Source of the DNA: Diphasiastrum complanatum
Lineage: Eukaryota; Streptophyta; Lycopodiopsida; Lycopodiales; Lycopodiaceae
Assembly: GCA_029204225.1 (NCBI GenBank)
Contig: CM055092.1
Location: 100,186,200 to 100,250,199 of the forward strand
DNA: 64,000 nucleotides
Direction: 5' to 3'
Below the pieces are notes generated by a model. That model was given only the letters and a program-made list of their open reading frames with translations. It had not been told where the DNA came from and did no database searches. A program made the translations under genes and the position numbers. Positions 10,587-22,811 of this stretch are shown piece after piece. The first letter of the stretch is position 1. Every line of letters starts with the position of its first letter.

Positions 10587-10746
10587 TTTCCAGACGAGAA
10601 CAAACTTTTGTACGAGCTTTACCATCAGATGTGGTTCAGGGTTTCAGCGGCGTAGATCTTAAGTGTGATGAAATCGACCTCCACGATTTATACTGCCGCA
10701 TAGTCTTGGCAAATGTTTGCTTGTGTTCAGATTCATCTCTGACTAA
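10587..10746 (+). other. Exon-like open segment, unidentified
   Basis: An open frame is bounded by an acceptor-like AATTAG and a good donor, GTATGT. It reads through VRALPSDVVQGFSGVDL and LHDLYCRIVLANVCLC. Its amino-acid composition looks like a globular protein, but I do not recognise it and see no neighbouring exon. It could be a cellular exon fragment carried in a transposon or chance. The region is also the likely leader of the LTR element read on the minus strand. Confidence 0.2.
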
Positions 10747-11063
10747 GTATGTTATTTCATATTTACCTCTCAGAATGCAATGCAATGAAGGGGGCAATTT
10801 GCTCAACAAGTAATGAAATAGGTGGCTGGTTTCTGCACAAAAAACAGAATGCTCACAAATAGGTAGACTTCGAATGAAGCCAAAACTACTGCTAGCTCTG
10901 AAATAGGTGAAGGTGCCCTGCAATTTCCTGCAAAAAAGCTATAAGAAGATGAACAGATTCTTCTCCTGCAAAAATCAGTAGCTTGATGATTTTCTGCAAC
11001 CAAAAGGGGAGGAAGATAGCTTCCTATTGGGCGCCCTCCTGCAAGCAATATGATCACCTAAAG

Positions 11064-11598
11064 GCTCTGATACCATGTAGGAAATAGAAGCCTAAGGATC
11101 CAGAATCTTAACTATTCAATCACACAAAGCATTCTCAAAAGAAAGAGAGAGATGGCTAGAAACCCTCTTGTAGAAACTCGTGGACAGCCAAGGAGAATAG
11201 TCAGTATTGCTTACAAAAGTGTGTTATACAAATGGGATGCACACATATATATAGTCCAAGATGACTATCTAACTTCATGACTATTGGCTATCCAACTACT
11301 TGACTATTGGCTTTCCAACTACTTGACTATTGGCTGTCCAACTACTTGACTATTGACTATCCAACTTTCTATAAGTTACATAGAAAGAATAAGGTACCTC
11401 CAATATGTCAAGTTGGTACTTAATGTCACAATTAGGCCTAGTGGACCCATGAGTCCCTACCAAGTTAATTTCATACTAACTTAGCTAACTCTAAGTTTAA
11501 TAGGCCTAATATAATAAATGACCATGGTTACACAACTCTCGACCTTTTGGGTCAAAGTAACCTATGGTAATGTAAGCAATTCCATTTACATTCCAACA
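11064..11598 (-). mobile_element. Single LTR plus primer binding site of a copia-like element
   Basis: Read on the minus strand the LTR starts TGTTGGAATGTAAATGG at 11598 and ends CTTCTATTTCCTACA at 11076 (523 bp). The next bases, TGGTATCAGAGC (11075-11064), match the 3' end of initiator tRNA-Met, the usual plant primer site. Sequence below 11064 should be the leader of this element, but no gag or second LTR is evident. It abuts a gypsy fragment at 11599 and probably truncated it. Confidence 0.7.
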
Positions 11599-13545
11599 AC
11601 TCTCATGTAAATGAGACACATACCTGTTCAGTTACTGCCAACATTTGGCAACCTGCAGTTGGACCTCATACTATTTTCCGACTGTTAGGAAGTATTAATG
11701 GCGAGAAAGTTCGGATAATGGTGGACGATGGGGCAACCCACAACTTTCTAAACCATTTTTTGGTGAAGAAGTTGAAATTAGAGCAAAAACAAAGTGATCA
11801 TCAGTGCGTAGTTACACTTGTCGATGGTCAACGTAAAGATATTTACGATACTTTTGTTCCACAAGTTCCCATACATATCCAAGACTATCAAGATACTTTA
11901 GACTTTCAAGTAATGAGCTTGGCCTTGGCAGATGTAATACTTGGTCGTGAATGGTTGTTTATGTTAGTTCGTAGTTATGTTGATAACACTTTGGAGTTCA
12001 TTCATAGAGGTCAGAAAGTTAAGTTGGTTGGAAATGCAAGTGTGCCGGCTTCGCCAGTTGTTTCTTCTGTGCAGTCGAAGCGACTAGTGCGGAAACGAAA
12101 AGTTGAAAAGGTATTTCTTTGTTTCCTTACATCTGAAACTTTTTCAAGTAATTCAAGTTTATCTTGAGCCATTCGGAACACCTAGAGGTAGAGCGGCAGC
12201 TGCAAGAATATTTAGCTAAAGGGTTTATACGCCCCAGTAAATCACCATGGGCCGCGCCCATTTTGTTGGTTAAGAAAAAAGATGGGTCTATGCGTATTTG
12301 CATAGACTATAGGGCTTTAAATAAACTCACTGTTAAAGATAAGTATCCTTTGCCTAGGATAGATGAGATCTTTGATCAACTCAAAAGGGGCGAAGTATTT
12401 TACTAAGATCGATCTTAGGTCTGGATATCATTAGGTACGTATTAAAGAAGATGACGTTCCGTTAGCGGCTTTTCGTTCACGGAATGGTCATTATGAGTTT
12501 TTGGTTCGTCCCTTTGGATTAACCAATGCCCTAGCAACATTTATGAGGTTAATGAACAACGTGTTCAGACATCTCTTGGGCAAGTTTGTATTAATCTACC
12601 TTGATGATATCCTGGTCTAAAGAAGAGCACTTTGAACACTTGCGTCAAGTGTTCCAGGTCCTGAGACAAAATTCCTTGTTTGCAAAGGAATCAAAATGTG
12701 AATTCTTCAAGGAAGAGATTCACTACCTCGGACATATTATCTCCGCTGAGGGATCAGGATCCTGAAATAGTAGCCGCACCTATGCGATGGCCAGCACCAA
12801 CTTCGGTGGAAGAGCTGCAGATCTTCCTCGGATTGGCTAGATTTTATAGGAGGTTTATCCATCAGTATGCCCTCTTGACTGCTTTTTTGACAGATCTGCT
12901 CAAGAGTAAGGGCAAGTACTTTAGTTGGGGGCCTAAACAACAAGCGAGTTTTGAAAATCTAAAGGCTGCAATTGCAATTGCTCCTGTCTTAAGTTTAGTG
13001 GATCCAAATGAAGCATTCATAGTAGAGACCGATGCCAATGTCAGGCAGTCGGTGTTGTTCTCACTCAACATGACCGTCTGGTCGCGTTTGAGAGTAAGAA
13101 ACTGGATAAACACTAGTTGAATTATTCCACTTATGAAAAGGAGTTGTTTGCAATAGTCTATGCTCTTAAGAAATGGAGGCATTACCTCTATGGAGCTAAG
13201 TTTGAGATCGTGTTTGATCAAGAAAGTATCAAGTGGCTTTCTTCCCAAAGCGACTTGAAAGGAAGAAAAGCTCGTTGGGCCGAACTTCTCCAGGAGTTTG
13301 ACTATCAACTAAGGTACAGGAAAGGGCGCTACAATGTGGTAGCAGATGCCTTGAGTCAAATGCCCATGGTAAGCGCGCTAAGTTTTATGGCATTCAGGAG
13401 TGAATTCTTGGAATCACTCAAAGGAAAGTGTGTAAGTGATTCTCACTACGCACTTGTGTGGCAGGCTATTGAGCAAAGCAATTCCACAGCCACACTAGGG
13501 CCATCAGAGAATGTTGCGGGGCCATCGGAAGATGTCGCAGTTGCG
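11599..13545 (+). pseudogene. Ty3/gypsy pol fragment (protease, RT, RNase H)
   Basis: Domains in order: aspartic protease (IMVDDGATHNF, then VILGREW), reverse transcriptase start ([29 protein letters not shown]), palm with YLDDILV followed by a stop near 12620, then FLGLARFYRRFI and RNase H ending at VVADALSQMP. The frame is broken by several shifts and stops (near 12404, 12432, 12618, 13090). Gag, zinc knuckle and integrase are missing: the left side is cut at the LTR ending at 11598, and the right side runs into the hAT-3 tail. The exact right border (13490-13590) is uncertain because both frames are low complexity there. It is related to element B at 29648 but clearly a different subfamily. 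Confidence 0.85.
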
Positions 13546-14010
13546 TCGAGACGGGACGCGCCGCAAGGGTCTCTGTGGCGGCAGTAGTGGGTGAATCATA
13601 TGAGTGGTCATCATCAGAGGAGGGCAATGGCACGTCGGTAGGGAGGGGGACAATCTCCTTGGCATTAGGATCATCCTCAAGATCACCTTGCAGTGCACAA
13701 CGAGCAGCCTCGTCTGCATCAGCCTTTGGCTCGGGCCCTGGATCAGCCACAGGAACCATGCAGTCATCTGGATTGACCTACACAAGTCAATCGTTCGTGA
13801 GAATAGCCGAAGCAACATGATGGCATTAAACATGATTGCATGCCATAGCACGAAAGCAAAATGATAGAGCATAGAAATTTACTTGCAGTAGCAGGGTGCG
13901 TGTGCTTCCTGCCCTCATGCTGTCTGCGATGCGCCGAACCACCTTGGTGTTGGTGTTCCATTACACCAAGTCATTGCACCGTTCCTGCGTGGCGGTTCCG
14001 CCTGTTGGTG
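13546..14010 (-). pseudogene. hAT-3 transposase, 3' part
   Basis: This is the downstream part of the hAT gene at 24688-26303, separated by a copia insertion. Right at the breakpoint the minus strand continues the dimerisation motif: the right-hand part supplies CERNWSAFS and this part VHTNRRNRHA. A tail exon follows, rich in Asp, Glu, Pro and Ala (DPGPEPKADADEAARC, LPSSDDDHSYDSP), like the acidic tail of hAT-1. The frame has stops, for example soon after the breakpoint. Confidence 0.75.
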
Positions 14011-14015
14011 TGAAC

Positions 14016-14412
14016 TGTTGAAGAGTAATGCCTATTTTACCCCTTTTGGCTATGCATTAGTTAAGTTGTACATAACTCATGGGGCATGTTTTAATTAAAT
14101 GCATGAGACCCCCTTTTGTAAGTTATGTAAATTAGTGCAAGTGGCCCACTTGGCCAAGTAGCTCACTCCTATGGTTGACACCTACACTTTCCATGCATGT
14201 AAAGGAGGTGCTTGCCTCACAAGGGATTTGGAGGACCCACGCCCTCCTCTCTCTCTCTAGCAATTCATTTCTTCTTGAGACTTTTGAGTTTGTGAGATGC
14301 TCATGCAATTCTCCTTGTGTGTGTTATTTTCCATAGCCAAGTTACTCAAGCTTTCATAGTTGATCTAGCATTTGAGTTAAGATACTCCATAGCTAGGTCT
14401 TGTAAATCTTCA
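14016..14412 (+). repeat. 5' LTR of copia element E
   Basis: Starts TGTTGAAGAG and ends AAATCTTCA. The primer site follows without a gap. It is close to the LTR of the copia fragment at 27157, which is an older relative. Confidence 0.93.
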
Positions 14413-14871
14413 TGGTATCAGAGCAGGTTGTCTAGCCTGTGAGTGAGAGAAACTTCAGTGCTTAGATTCTTGAGAAGATTCTCATCTTCTACAAGCACCT
14501 CAATCTTGAAAGAGGGAGCATTTGATCTACAGGTGTCAGATCAGGTGGAGTCTTGCACTGTTGGAGAGCTATTGGCAAGGGGAGTGGGATGATCCAAAAA
14601 CTTTCTAAATCTGGTTAAGTTTTGGGGAGTCTTTCTGGAGGAGCTTACACAAAAGTAGGGCGCACTTTCTGTAGGGGCTTCTGGTTTCTGTTCCAGTGGG
14701 GCCTAGTGCTTTTGCTAGTGAGGCCACACCAAGTGGCAAAGACAAAAGCAAGAGTGAAGGGTTGCCTTGAAGTGGCTACATACCCTAGTTTGGGGTCAAA
14801 CCCTTGCTGCTGGAAGTTGTTCTTTTCTGATCTTTTTCAGGTTGAGCTTCTGTTTAAGCACAAATTTTAGC

Positions 14872-17800
14872 ATGGCTAGTCTTGGGGAGAGTTTGCTGGG
14901 TGAATCTAGCAAACTAGATGGCACAAACTACAGAGTGTGGAAGTTCAAGATAGCTAATATCTTGATGGACAAGAATTGTTGGGAGGTGATGACAGGCATA
15001 GAACCTGTACCAACATCTGATCCTGAATTGAAGGACTACATGAACAGGAGACAGAAAGCTCATAGGATAATCAATCTTTCTGTCAAGGACAATATTATTC
15101 CTCACATTTGCAATGCAAGGGATGCAGCTGATGCTTGGACAATTCTGAAGTCTATGTTTGAAACAGTGGATTGAGCCAAGCTGGTGTATTTGTAAAACAG
15201 GTTACATACTCTCAAGATGGAAGCAGGTGCAACAATTGGTGATCATATTACAAAGGTCAAGGACCTAATGGATCAGCTTGCTTCAGTTGGAGAGAAAGTA
15301 AGTGACAGGAGTATTGTCCCCATAGTCTTGAACAGCTTGTCATTCAACTATCAAGACTATGTGATGTCCCTTTCTGCTAGGGAGAAACTCCCAACGGGAG
15401 TTATGTGGTCTTCTTTTACAGGAGGAGATGAGAAGGAAGAATCTTTCTGAAAGGGAAGATAATCCAGAGCTTGCATTTGCTTCTAAGAAGAAGCAAAACT
15501 TTCAGAAGAAAGGCAAGGGCAAAAAGAAGAACTCAAAGCAAAGCTTGGAGCAGCAGGTGTCCAAGTTACAAGTTGGAGAGGAATCAAGCACCAAATCCTC
15601 ATCTACACCCAAGAGGAAGGGCAACTGCAACTATTGTGGTAAGTATGGGCATTTTGCCTTTGAATGCAGGAAGAAGCAAAGTGATCAGAAGAAGAGAAAG
15701 AACCAGCAGGGTCACTTTGTGGACAAAGTTGCAGAGGAGGAGCAATCTGGTGTGCTTGAGCTATTCACCGCAGCCCTATCATCTGAATCCACATTTGGTG
15801 GATGGTACATTGATTCTGGAGCCTCAAAGCACATGACACCTCATAGAGATTGGTTCAGCACCTATGAGGAGACAGAAGATGGTCAGCATGTTTGCCTTGG
15901 AGATAATTCTACACGTATGGTGAGGGGCAAAGGCACAGATGCAGTACAGCTGTCATCAGGTGAGGTGAAGGAAATTAAAAGTGTTTTGCATGTACCAGGG
16001 TTGGCTAAGAACTTGCTATCTGTTGGTGCCATTACCAAACAGAACATGGTGGTAGAGTTTGATGATTCTACATGTTTGGTAAAAAACAAAGATCAGAACT
16101 TCAAGGTGGTAGCCAAGGGAATGCAAGAAGGAGGTCTTTACAAGCTTTTCACAACCATTCCTAGCCAAGAGGCCTTGTCTGCTTGTCTGCAAGGGATACT
16201 AATCGGGACAAGCTTTGGCACGAGAGATATGGTATTTGAGTTATAAAAGTTTGCAAGTTTTGAATAGGCACAGAATGGTAGTAGATCTTCCTAGCATTAA
16301 GTCTTCTTCAGATACATCTGAGGCTTGTGCACTAGGGAAGCAACAGAGGAAAAAGTTTCCAAAGGAGAAAGCTACCAGGGCCAAGGGTATTCTTGAACTT
16401 GTGCATTCAGATTTATGTGGTCCCATGTAGGTCAAATCAGCAGGGGGGGCATACTATCTCATGACCTTCGTAGATGATTTCTCATGGAAGGTATGGGTCT
16501 ATTTTTCTGAAGCTGAAATCTGAAGCGTTCAAATACTTCAAACAGTGGAAAGCTATGGTGGAAAACCAGACAGGGAAGAGGTTAAAGAGACTCAGGTCAG
16601 ATAAGGGTGGTGAGTATATTTCTGATGAGTTCAAAGATCTTTGCAAAGCATGTGGGATAAAGAGACAGTTTACTGCTCCACATACACCGCAGCAAAACGG
16701 CGTGGCTGAGCGGAAAAACAGGTCTATAGTTGAGTGTGCGAGGAGCATGCTCAAGGCAAAGGGGTAGCCAAATTCCTTTTGGGCGGAAGCGGTAGCAACT
16801 GCTGTTTTTCTATTGAATAGAAGTCCAACAATGGCAGTTGCAGGAATCACGCCAGAAGAAGCATATAGTGGCAACAAGCCCAAAGTCGGCAGCCTTCTAG
16901 TATTTGGGTGTACAGCATATGCACATATACCAAAGGACTTGCAGAAGAAACTTGATGCAAAATCCTTAAAGTGTGTCTTTCTCGGGTATAGTGAAGGTGA
17001 GAAAGCTTATGTGCTATATGATCTCGAAAACAGGAAGAAGATCCTAAGTCGAGATGTCATCTTTGATGAAGAGCATGCACCCAAGATACAGGAGCAGGAG
17101 AAGGAAGGAACTACTGAGTTCATACCCTTGATTGATTCCACGGATGAGGATCCTAGTCAAGAGTCCTGTGAGCCTCAAGTGCAGGAGCAACAACAGGAAA
17201 TCGAACCTACTAGTTCGAGACCTCTTTTTGGCCAAGTACCAGAAGCCGAAGTTGGGGACAAACGGAAGACTAAGACAGTACCATGGGATACGTGGTCACC
17301 ATCCACATCACCTATTGCTAGGAAGAAGCTACCTAGGTGGTATTGGGAAACAATCAAAGAAGGTCAAATGATGGAAGAAGGAGAGAGCAGTGAACAGGGT
17401 GTCAGAAGATCTCTTAGGTCTCATGAGAGACAAGAGACTAACTTTGCTCTTATGTCCACTATTCTGAATGCAGATGAGCCACAGTTCTTTCACGAAGCCG
17501 TGAGAGAAAAGGTATGGCAACATGCCATGCAGGAGGAGTACGACTCCATTGTCAAGAATGACACATGGGAGCTCACTACATTGCCAGAAGGGAAGCAACC
17601 AATAGGCTGCAAGTGGGTCTATAAGACCAAGTTCATGCCAATGGAACAGTGGACAAGTACAAGGCAAGGTTGGTGGCGAAAGGCTATGCTCAGCAAGAGG
17701 GGCTAGACTATGATGAGACATTCGCACCTGTTGCTAAGATGACATCTATCAGGACCGTTTTGGCTATAGCCTCATATTTTGATTGGGATGTCCATCAAAT

Positions 17801-18540
17801 GGATGTCAAGAGTGCCTTTCTTAATGGGCACCTACAGGAGGAGGTTTACATGGAACAACCGCAGGGATTTGAAATAACAGGCAAGGAGAGTCTGGTTTGC
17901 AGGCTTAGGAAAGCCTTGTATGGGCTCAAACAGGCGCCAAGGGCTTGGTATAGCCGAATTGATGAGTACTTTGCAAGGCAAGGGTTTGAGAAGAGTAAGT
18001 CTGATTGCAATCTTTATGTCTTCAGGGAAGGAGAAGACTTTGTGGTTGTTGTGCTCTATGTGGATGATCTACTCATCACGGGAAGCAATAAGAAGCTTAT
18101 TGCTTGTGTTAAGAAGAATCTTTCTAGTGAGTTTGAGATGAAAGATTTGGGTTTGCTACACTATTGCCTAGGAGTTGAAGTTTGGAAAGGGAAGCGTTGT
18201 CTTTTTATCTCACAGGCAAAGTATGCACAGAAATTATTGAAGAGGTTTAACATGCAAGAAAGCAAACCAATCAGCACACCCATGGATGCAAGCAACAAGC
18301 CATCAAAAGATGATGGTCCAGCATTTGCAGATGAGACGCTCTATCGTCAGTTAGTGGGCAGCTTGATTTACCTTACTACCACTAGGCCAGATATTGCTTA
18401 TGCGGTTGGAATTGCAAGCCAATTCATGAGTAAGCCTACCGAAGCACATTGGAAGGCAGCCAAGCGGATCTTACGATATGTGAGAGGGACAATGACTTAT
18501 GGGATTGGATACACAGATGATGGGAACCTTCAGCTGGAGG
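14872..18540 (+). pseudogene. Copia E gag-pol up to the RT/RNase H border, decayed
   Basis: Gag starts MASLGESLLGESSKLDGTNY. Then come the zinc knuckle CNYCGKYGHFAFEC (near 15630), protease WYIDSGASKHMT (near 15805), the integrase region with HSDLCGP, RSDKGGEY and PQQNGVAERKNR, and reverse transcriptase with QMDVKSAFLNG and LYVDDLL (near 18057). Lesions: stops at 15172, about 15193, 16427 and 16765, and frame shifts near 15420, 16200, 16505 and 17640. The RT segment 17649-18540 is fully open. The frame is then cut by the LTR of element A and resumes at 23807. Confidence 0.92.
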
Positions 18541-18982
18541 AGTTACGAATAAGCCACAGCTGATCTAAAGCTAAGCTATGAAAGCATCACATAAGCAAGA
18601 CTTAAGCTATGAAAGCAGCACATAAGCAAGACTTAACCCTAGAAAGCAGGAAAGAGAGAGATTAAGGAGACTAAAGAGAGAGATCAATATCATCAGCTGA
18701 ATAACAAATGACATAGTTTCCCTACTTATAGCCAAGAGGAAGCCCTAAAAGGAAGCTTCCGGTGGCTAGGGCCCAACTGGGAGGGAAAATAGTGCGCCCT
18801 CCAAGAAGGCCCCCACTCTCCAGTAATATGTCCAAATGGCCTAATAATGAATAATAAGGCCAAAGGCCAACCATATAGTCTAAGTGTCACTTATGAATAA
18901 AAAAGGGCCCAAGGCCTGCTTATGCATAAAGTAAAGTAAATGTAAATGGACGCGGCGAATGTAATGAGCCGAGTCCATAACT
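18541..18982 (-). repeat. 3' LTR of element A
   Basis: The terminal inverted repeat is AGTTA/TAACT. Differences from the other LTR include one A missing in the GAATAAAGCC run and two substitutions. It interrupts copia E exactly at the RT/RNase H junction. Confidence 0.93.
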
Positions 18983-19029
18983 CTCCCTGGCACAAAAGAA
19001 AAAGACCCAACTGCCGAAAAGAAACTAGA

Positions 19030-20055
19030 TCAAGTAGCAGCAAGCCCTGGTGCATCAACAGCTAGAGCAACATCTGATGTAGAGGAATCAACAAGTGCAG
19101 CAAGAGCACGAGCCTGATCCGCAAGTGATGGTGTATGATAAAAGACATCAATAGGCTCCCATGTGGCCTCCTCAATAGGACGGCCATCCCACTGGACCAA
19201 AAAACTGAATCTGCCGGCGGCGTCGACTATGGTATAGATGAACCTGTAATATAGCAGCAGGTAAAAATGGAAATAACTCTGGAGCAGTAGGAAACTCAGC
19301 ATCACAAGGAGCGTCATCCTCAATAGCAGCACGTAATAAACTGACATGGAATACATCGCAGGCGCGTGTGGAAGCAGGAAGCTATAAGCGATATGTAACT
19401 GGACTAAGAACCTCCCAAAATGCGATAAAGCCCATAATAACGTGGTGCAAGCTTCTCAGTAGAAGCATGGCCCTGGACAAAATGATGACGTGCAAACCGT
19501 AGGCGTAGATAAACCATATCTCCAAGCTGAAGCTCAACATGGCGGCGGTGACGATCAACTGAGGTCTGATAACGCTGCTGAACATGCTGTAAATGAGAAC
19601 TGGCCCAGGTAATAAGCTCTCGAGCACCAAGGTATCCAAAAATCCCGAGAAGGTAGAACAATCCATCATAGGATACACCAAAAACGGATGGAGAATTGGA
19701 TAACCCATCGGAACTGGCCGCAAGTGTAATCCCAAAGTACACACCAGGCGCACAAGTGAGGAATAGAAGAAATGCACTGGAACGAGGAACAGGATCCGCA
19801 ACATCAGTAGCAAGCATCGGAGCAATATCCACGTGTAGTTGGGAATGAGTATCAAAGCACATATGAGCAACACTGAAGTATATGGCGACAACATCCCCAA
19901 AAACTATCCAAGAGAGGAGAAGGAATTCTTTCAAGGTACCCTGATGGTCTCGGAACACCAGAACAAAGTGGCAACTTTGCATCGGAGACCAAGCGATATG
20001 GAGCAACCTGAAATGACAGGGAACCTGAAGATCACGAAGACAAACAGTAGCTGGA
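19030..20055 (-). pseudogene. Element A 3' part: integrase C-terminal (GPY/F) and chromodomain remnant
   Basis: Read on the minus strand, an open frame ends with DRHRRHVELQLGDMVYLRLR and KLAPRYYGLYRIL, typical of the gypsy integrase C-terminal GPY/F module. After a frame change the sequence continues VTYRLQLPAS and then reaches FLVQWDGRPIEEATWEP, a chromodomain signature (chromovirus type). A serine- and alanine-rich end stops at 19030. The frames do not join, so no single product is made as the sequence stands. The same order is found in the second family member at 29285 and 35152-36150. What lies before the GPY/F part (19700-20300) is unlike any integrase. Confidence 0.7.
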
Positions 20056-20221
20056 ACGGAGGCAATAACCCAAGCCAACAGGATATGCCAAGCCTGACAA
20101 TGAGCAACAATCCTAGGAACAGATAGAGAGCCACATGCATAATCATAGAGATATCCGCACCATAGGCGATCAGTAATATGGAAAAACCAGCACCAATCAA
20201 CAGGTCCAAATGAAAACCAAG

Positions 20222-21703
20222 CTATATGTAATAACCAGGAATGCCATATATCCATAGCTGAAAATGAAGCAGTAGTGTAAGCAATAGGTCCAAATGAAAT
20301 CCAAGCGATACGTAATAACCAGGAATGCCAAATATCGCATGAACCCAAAAGTGTATACCATCGGCATGGACTGCAGCAAACCTATATGTAGAAACACCAG
20401 GAGACGGAAGGATGTCCGTGTACTCATTTAGAAAGATCCCAGCATATAAACACCCTAGATAAGTAATAGTGACCATCTGGCACATATCCTCGGATGAAAA
20501 ATGTGTAACAGTAAGGGTCAAAGGCGCATGAATCATGTCAGGAACCGTAGAAATATCATGAGGCAGATCACAAACCTCAAGCAGAGATCCATGGAGTAAA
20601 GCGAAAGAAGATACAACCTGATCACCAATAGCGAGGGAACCATCAAACGTGGACCCATGAAGAACCCCATAGAAATCAGCAGGAACATCGGCCATAACAG
20701 ACTCAAGAGATGGAGATATAGAGACCAATGGAGAAGATACTGCACCAACCACCGAACCAGGAGGGCAATCTGAAGTATGCGCAAAAGCAATAGTAGAAAT
20801 ACCACCAAGGTATACGGCCTCAATATCAATGAAACCAGGAATGACCACTGAATACGATATCTGTGAATCAAGGCATATAGGCGCAAGGCACACAACAACA
20901 ACCTGTAAATCCGAAGTAGCATCAACCTGAGGAAGAGGACCCACGGATGGTGAAAGTGAAGCAGCAACTGATGTACTCTGAATGGAAAGAAGAGCTGCAT
21001 CGTCAGCCTTTGGCAGGCTACACATAAACTGCTTCCCGGTAACCAACTGGAAGTCTCCTTGAGAATCAATGCCAACAAGTGAGTGTGTAACTGCATCAAG
21101 TACAAATGTCAATGTCTGCCGTGTCAAGTCCAGTGTAACGGCTCCAAGAGATGCAAACCAATCAGCACCAAGGATAAGATCATAACGCTCCGTAGGAATA
21201 ATGTAAAGATCTGCCTGTCCAGAAAAATCTCCAATGCGGTATGGTGAACGCTGAAACATTTGAGAACTAGGAAAAGAATGGGAACTGGCAACCTCAACTG
21301 TGAGAGGCTGTGAAGCAGGAATAGGCGAAGCACGTATCTGACGAGTGATATAACTGCTAATAAAAGAATGAGTGATGCCAGTATCAACTAAAGCAATATA
21401 CTCACGACCTGTAATACGTACACGTAACCGAATGGAGCGAGGACCAGGACGCCCTGTCCAAGTAGCATAGGCAAGCTGAGCATGGCAAGTAGCAGGAAGT
21501 AGATTAGTGGAAGGCTCAGAGGATAGGTCAGGCTCATCAGAAATATGAATGTAGATATCGGAATCATCTGGAGTAGTGCCCTCATGGTAAAAAACAATAG
21601 TAGTAGTAGGGAGAGGCTGACAGCAATCACGGGCAAAATGGTCAGGACTCTTACAACTGCTGCTGAAGGTCAGCGAACTCTGCAGACGTGTAACGTCGGA
21701 CAA
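20222..21703 (-). CDS. Element A ORF: zinc knuckle relic, aspartic protease and unassigned region
   Basis: A single open frame of 493 codons overlaps the end of gag in another frame, so a frameshift would be needed to fuse them. It begins with a partial zinc knuckle (CKSPDHFARDC, lacking its first Cys), then a retroviral-type aspartic protease: ALVDTGITHSFIS as active site and LILGADWFASLGAV downstream. After this a reverse transcriptase should follow. Instead there are about 300 codons rich in Ser, Val, Leu and Ile without any recognised motif, ending in short repeated phrases (FGIPGYYVSLGFH, YGIPGYYI). DNA repeats of about 83 bp at 20203 and 20286 underlie this. No YLDD-type motif occurs. 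The open frame suggests selection or youth; its function is unknown. Confidence 0.65.
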   Translation of the reverse strand: MSDVTRLQSSLTFSSSCKSPDHFARDCCQPLPTTTIVFYHEGTTPDDSDIYIHISDEPDLSSEPSTNLLPATCHAQLAYATWTGRPGPRSIRLRVRITGREYIALVDTGITHSFISSYITRQIRASPIPASQPLTVEVASSHSFPSSQMFQRSPYRIGDFSGQADLYIIPTERYDLILGADWFASLGAVTLDLTRQTLTFVLDAVTHSLVGIDSQGDFQLVTGKQFMCSLPKADDAALLSIQSTSVAASLSPSVGPLPQVDATSDLQVVVVCLAPICLDSQISYSVVIPGFIDIEAVYLGGISTIAFAHTSDCPPGSVVGAVSSPLVSISPSLESVMADVPADFYGVLHGSTFDGSLAIGDQVVSSFALLHGSLLEVCDLPHDISTVPDMIHAPLTLTVTHFSSEDMCQMVTITYLGCLYAGIFLNEYTDILPSPGVSTYRFAAVHADGIHFWVHAIFGIPGYYVSLGFHLDLLLTLLLHFQLWIYGIPGYYI

Positions 21704-22664
21704 AAGCAGGTCGAGGAGTCAGAGGACAAGGAGACGAAGGGACAATGGAGAGAGCTGGAACAGAAGGGGCAGGTGTAGGGGTGGACGCAGCGGGAAAAGA
21801 TGAAGCAGAAGGATGGGGTCGGGAGAAGCGGGAAGGAAGAGTGTCAGAGTACTTATGCTGTAAAGTACTGGCGGGAGACATCGCCTCAACAAGTGTGGGA
21901 GGACGGAAGGAAGAAACATCATAATGTAAGGCACCACGAAGCCCAGCAATGTAACGAGAAATAAGCTCAGTGGGCTGTAGATCTATGAAAAGATAAGAAA
22001 GCTCCATAAACTGATCTGTACAAGAAGCAAGATCACTGGTCTGAGTGAGACTACGGAATGTATCACGTTGGCGGTCGAGCCACTGAGGGTCAATCATAGC
22101 ATGACGGAGGTCACGACGAAAAGTATGCCATAAATGGAGCCCTTCCCGATCAGGATCAGCTCTATAAACTCGCCACCATGTGGCGGCGCGTCCATCTAAA
22201 TGTAAAGCAGCCAACTGGATCTTCTGAGGATCAATCTTAGGGTAGATCTGAAAATATGTGTCAAGCTTAGCAAACCAATTCTCTAATAAGTTCCCGTCAG
22301 AGGAACCGGAATAGGTAGCAAGTTGTACCCTATCACGAAAGTCTGGAGCAAAGTGTGGCTCAGGAAGTGGGGGACGTGAAAAGAAACCAGGAGATGGGTT
22401 AGGTGGAATGATCGGTTCACCACCAGGCTGACTAGTAGAGGAAGATGGAAATCCAAATGGAGGGGGAGTCTCAAATGAAGGAAAAACAGGAGCTTTACCA
22501 GGACCATGAGGCTGTAAAGAATCAATCTGTGACTGCATAGTAGCAAAGCCGGTCATAACGGTATCGAAGTGAAGAACGAGGCCAGAAAGGGTCTTATCCA
22601 TGCGACGAAACTGATTGGATAAGGTTTCCTGAGTAGTCTCACTCGGGGTAGGTGAATGTGCCAT
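21651..22664 (-). CDS. Element A gag
   Basis: Retrotransposon gag of the Ty3/gypsy class. I choose the ATG giving MAHSPTPSETTQETLSNQF; the frame is open 18 codons further up but has no ATG there. A Pro/Phe-rich region is followed by the conserved gag core (LATYSGSSDGNLLENWFAKL, AALHLDGRAATWWR, WLDRQRDTFRSLTQ). It ends just before the zinc knuckle, which lies in the next frame. The frame is free of stops, consistent with a recent copy. Proteins of this type form the particle in which the RNA is reverse transcribed; here the polymerase would have to come from a related element. Confidence 0.85.
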   Translation of the reverse strand: MAHSPTPSETTQETLSNQFRRMDKTLSGLVLHFDTVMTGFATMQSQIDSLQPHGPGKAPVFPSFETPPPFGFPSSSTSQPGGEPIIPPNPSPGFFSRPPLPEPHFAPDFRDRVQLATYSGSSDGNLLENWFAKLDTYFQIYPKIDPQKIQLAALHLDGRAATWWRVYRADPDREGLHLWHTFRRDLRHAMIDPQWLDRQRDTFRSLTQTSDLASCTDQFMELSYLFIDLQPTELISRYIAGLRGALHYDVSSFRPPTLVEAMSPASTLQHKYSDTLPSRFSRPHPSASSFPAASTPTPAPSVPALSIVPSSPCPLTPRPAFVRRYTSAEFADLQQQL

Positions 22665-22811
22665 AATGATAGTGGAAGGAATAGACGAAAACTTGAGAGA
22701 GCGGACTCTTGTTGTCACCCCAAATTAGTCTATTAAAACCACTATTATCACAACTAAGAAAGGACAGCAATCAGCAAATGAAAAAAAGTGAAAATGAAGG
22801 CAGTGAAAATG

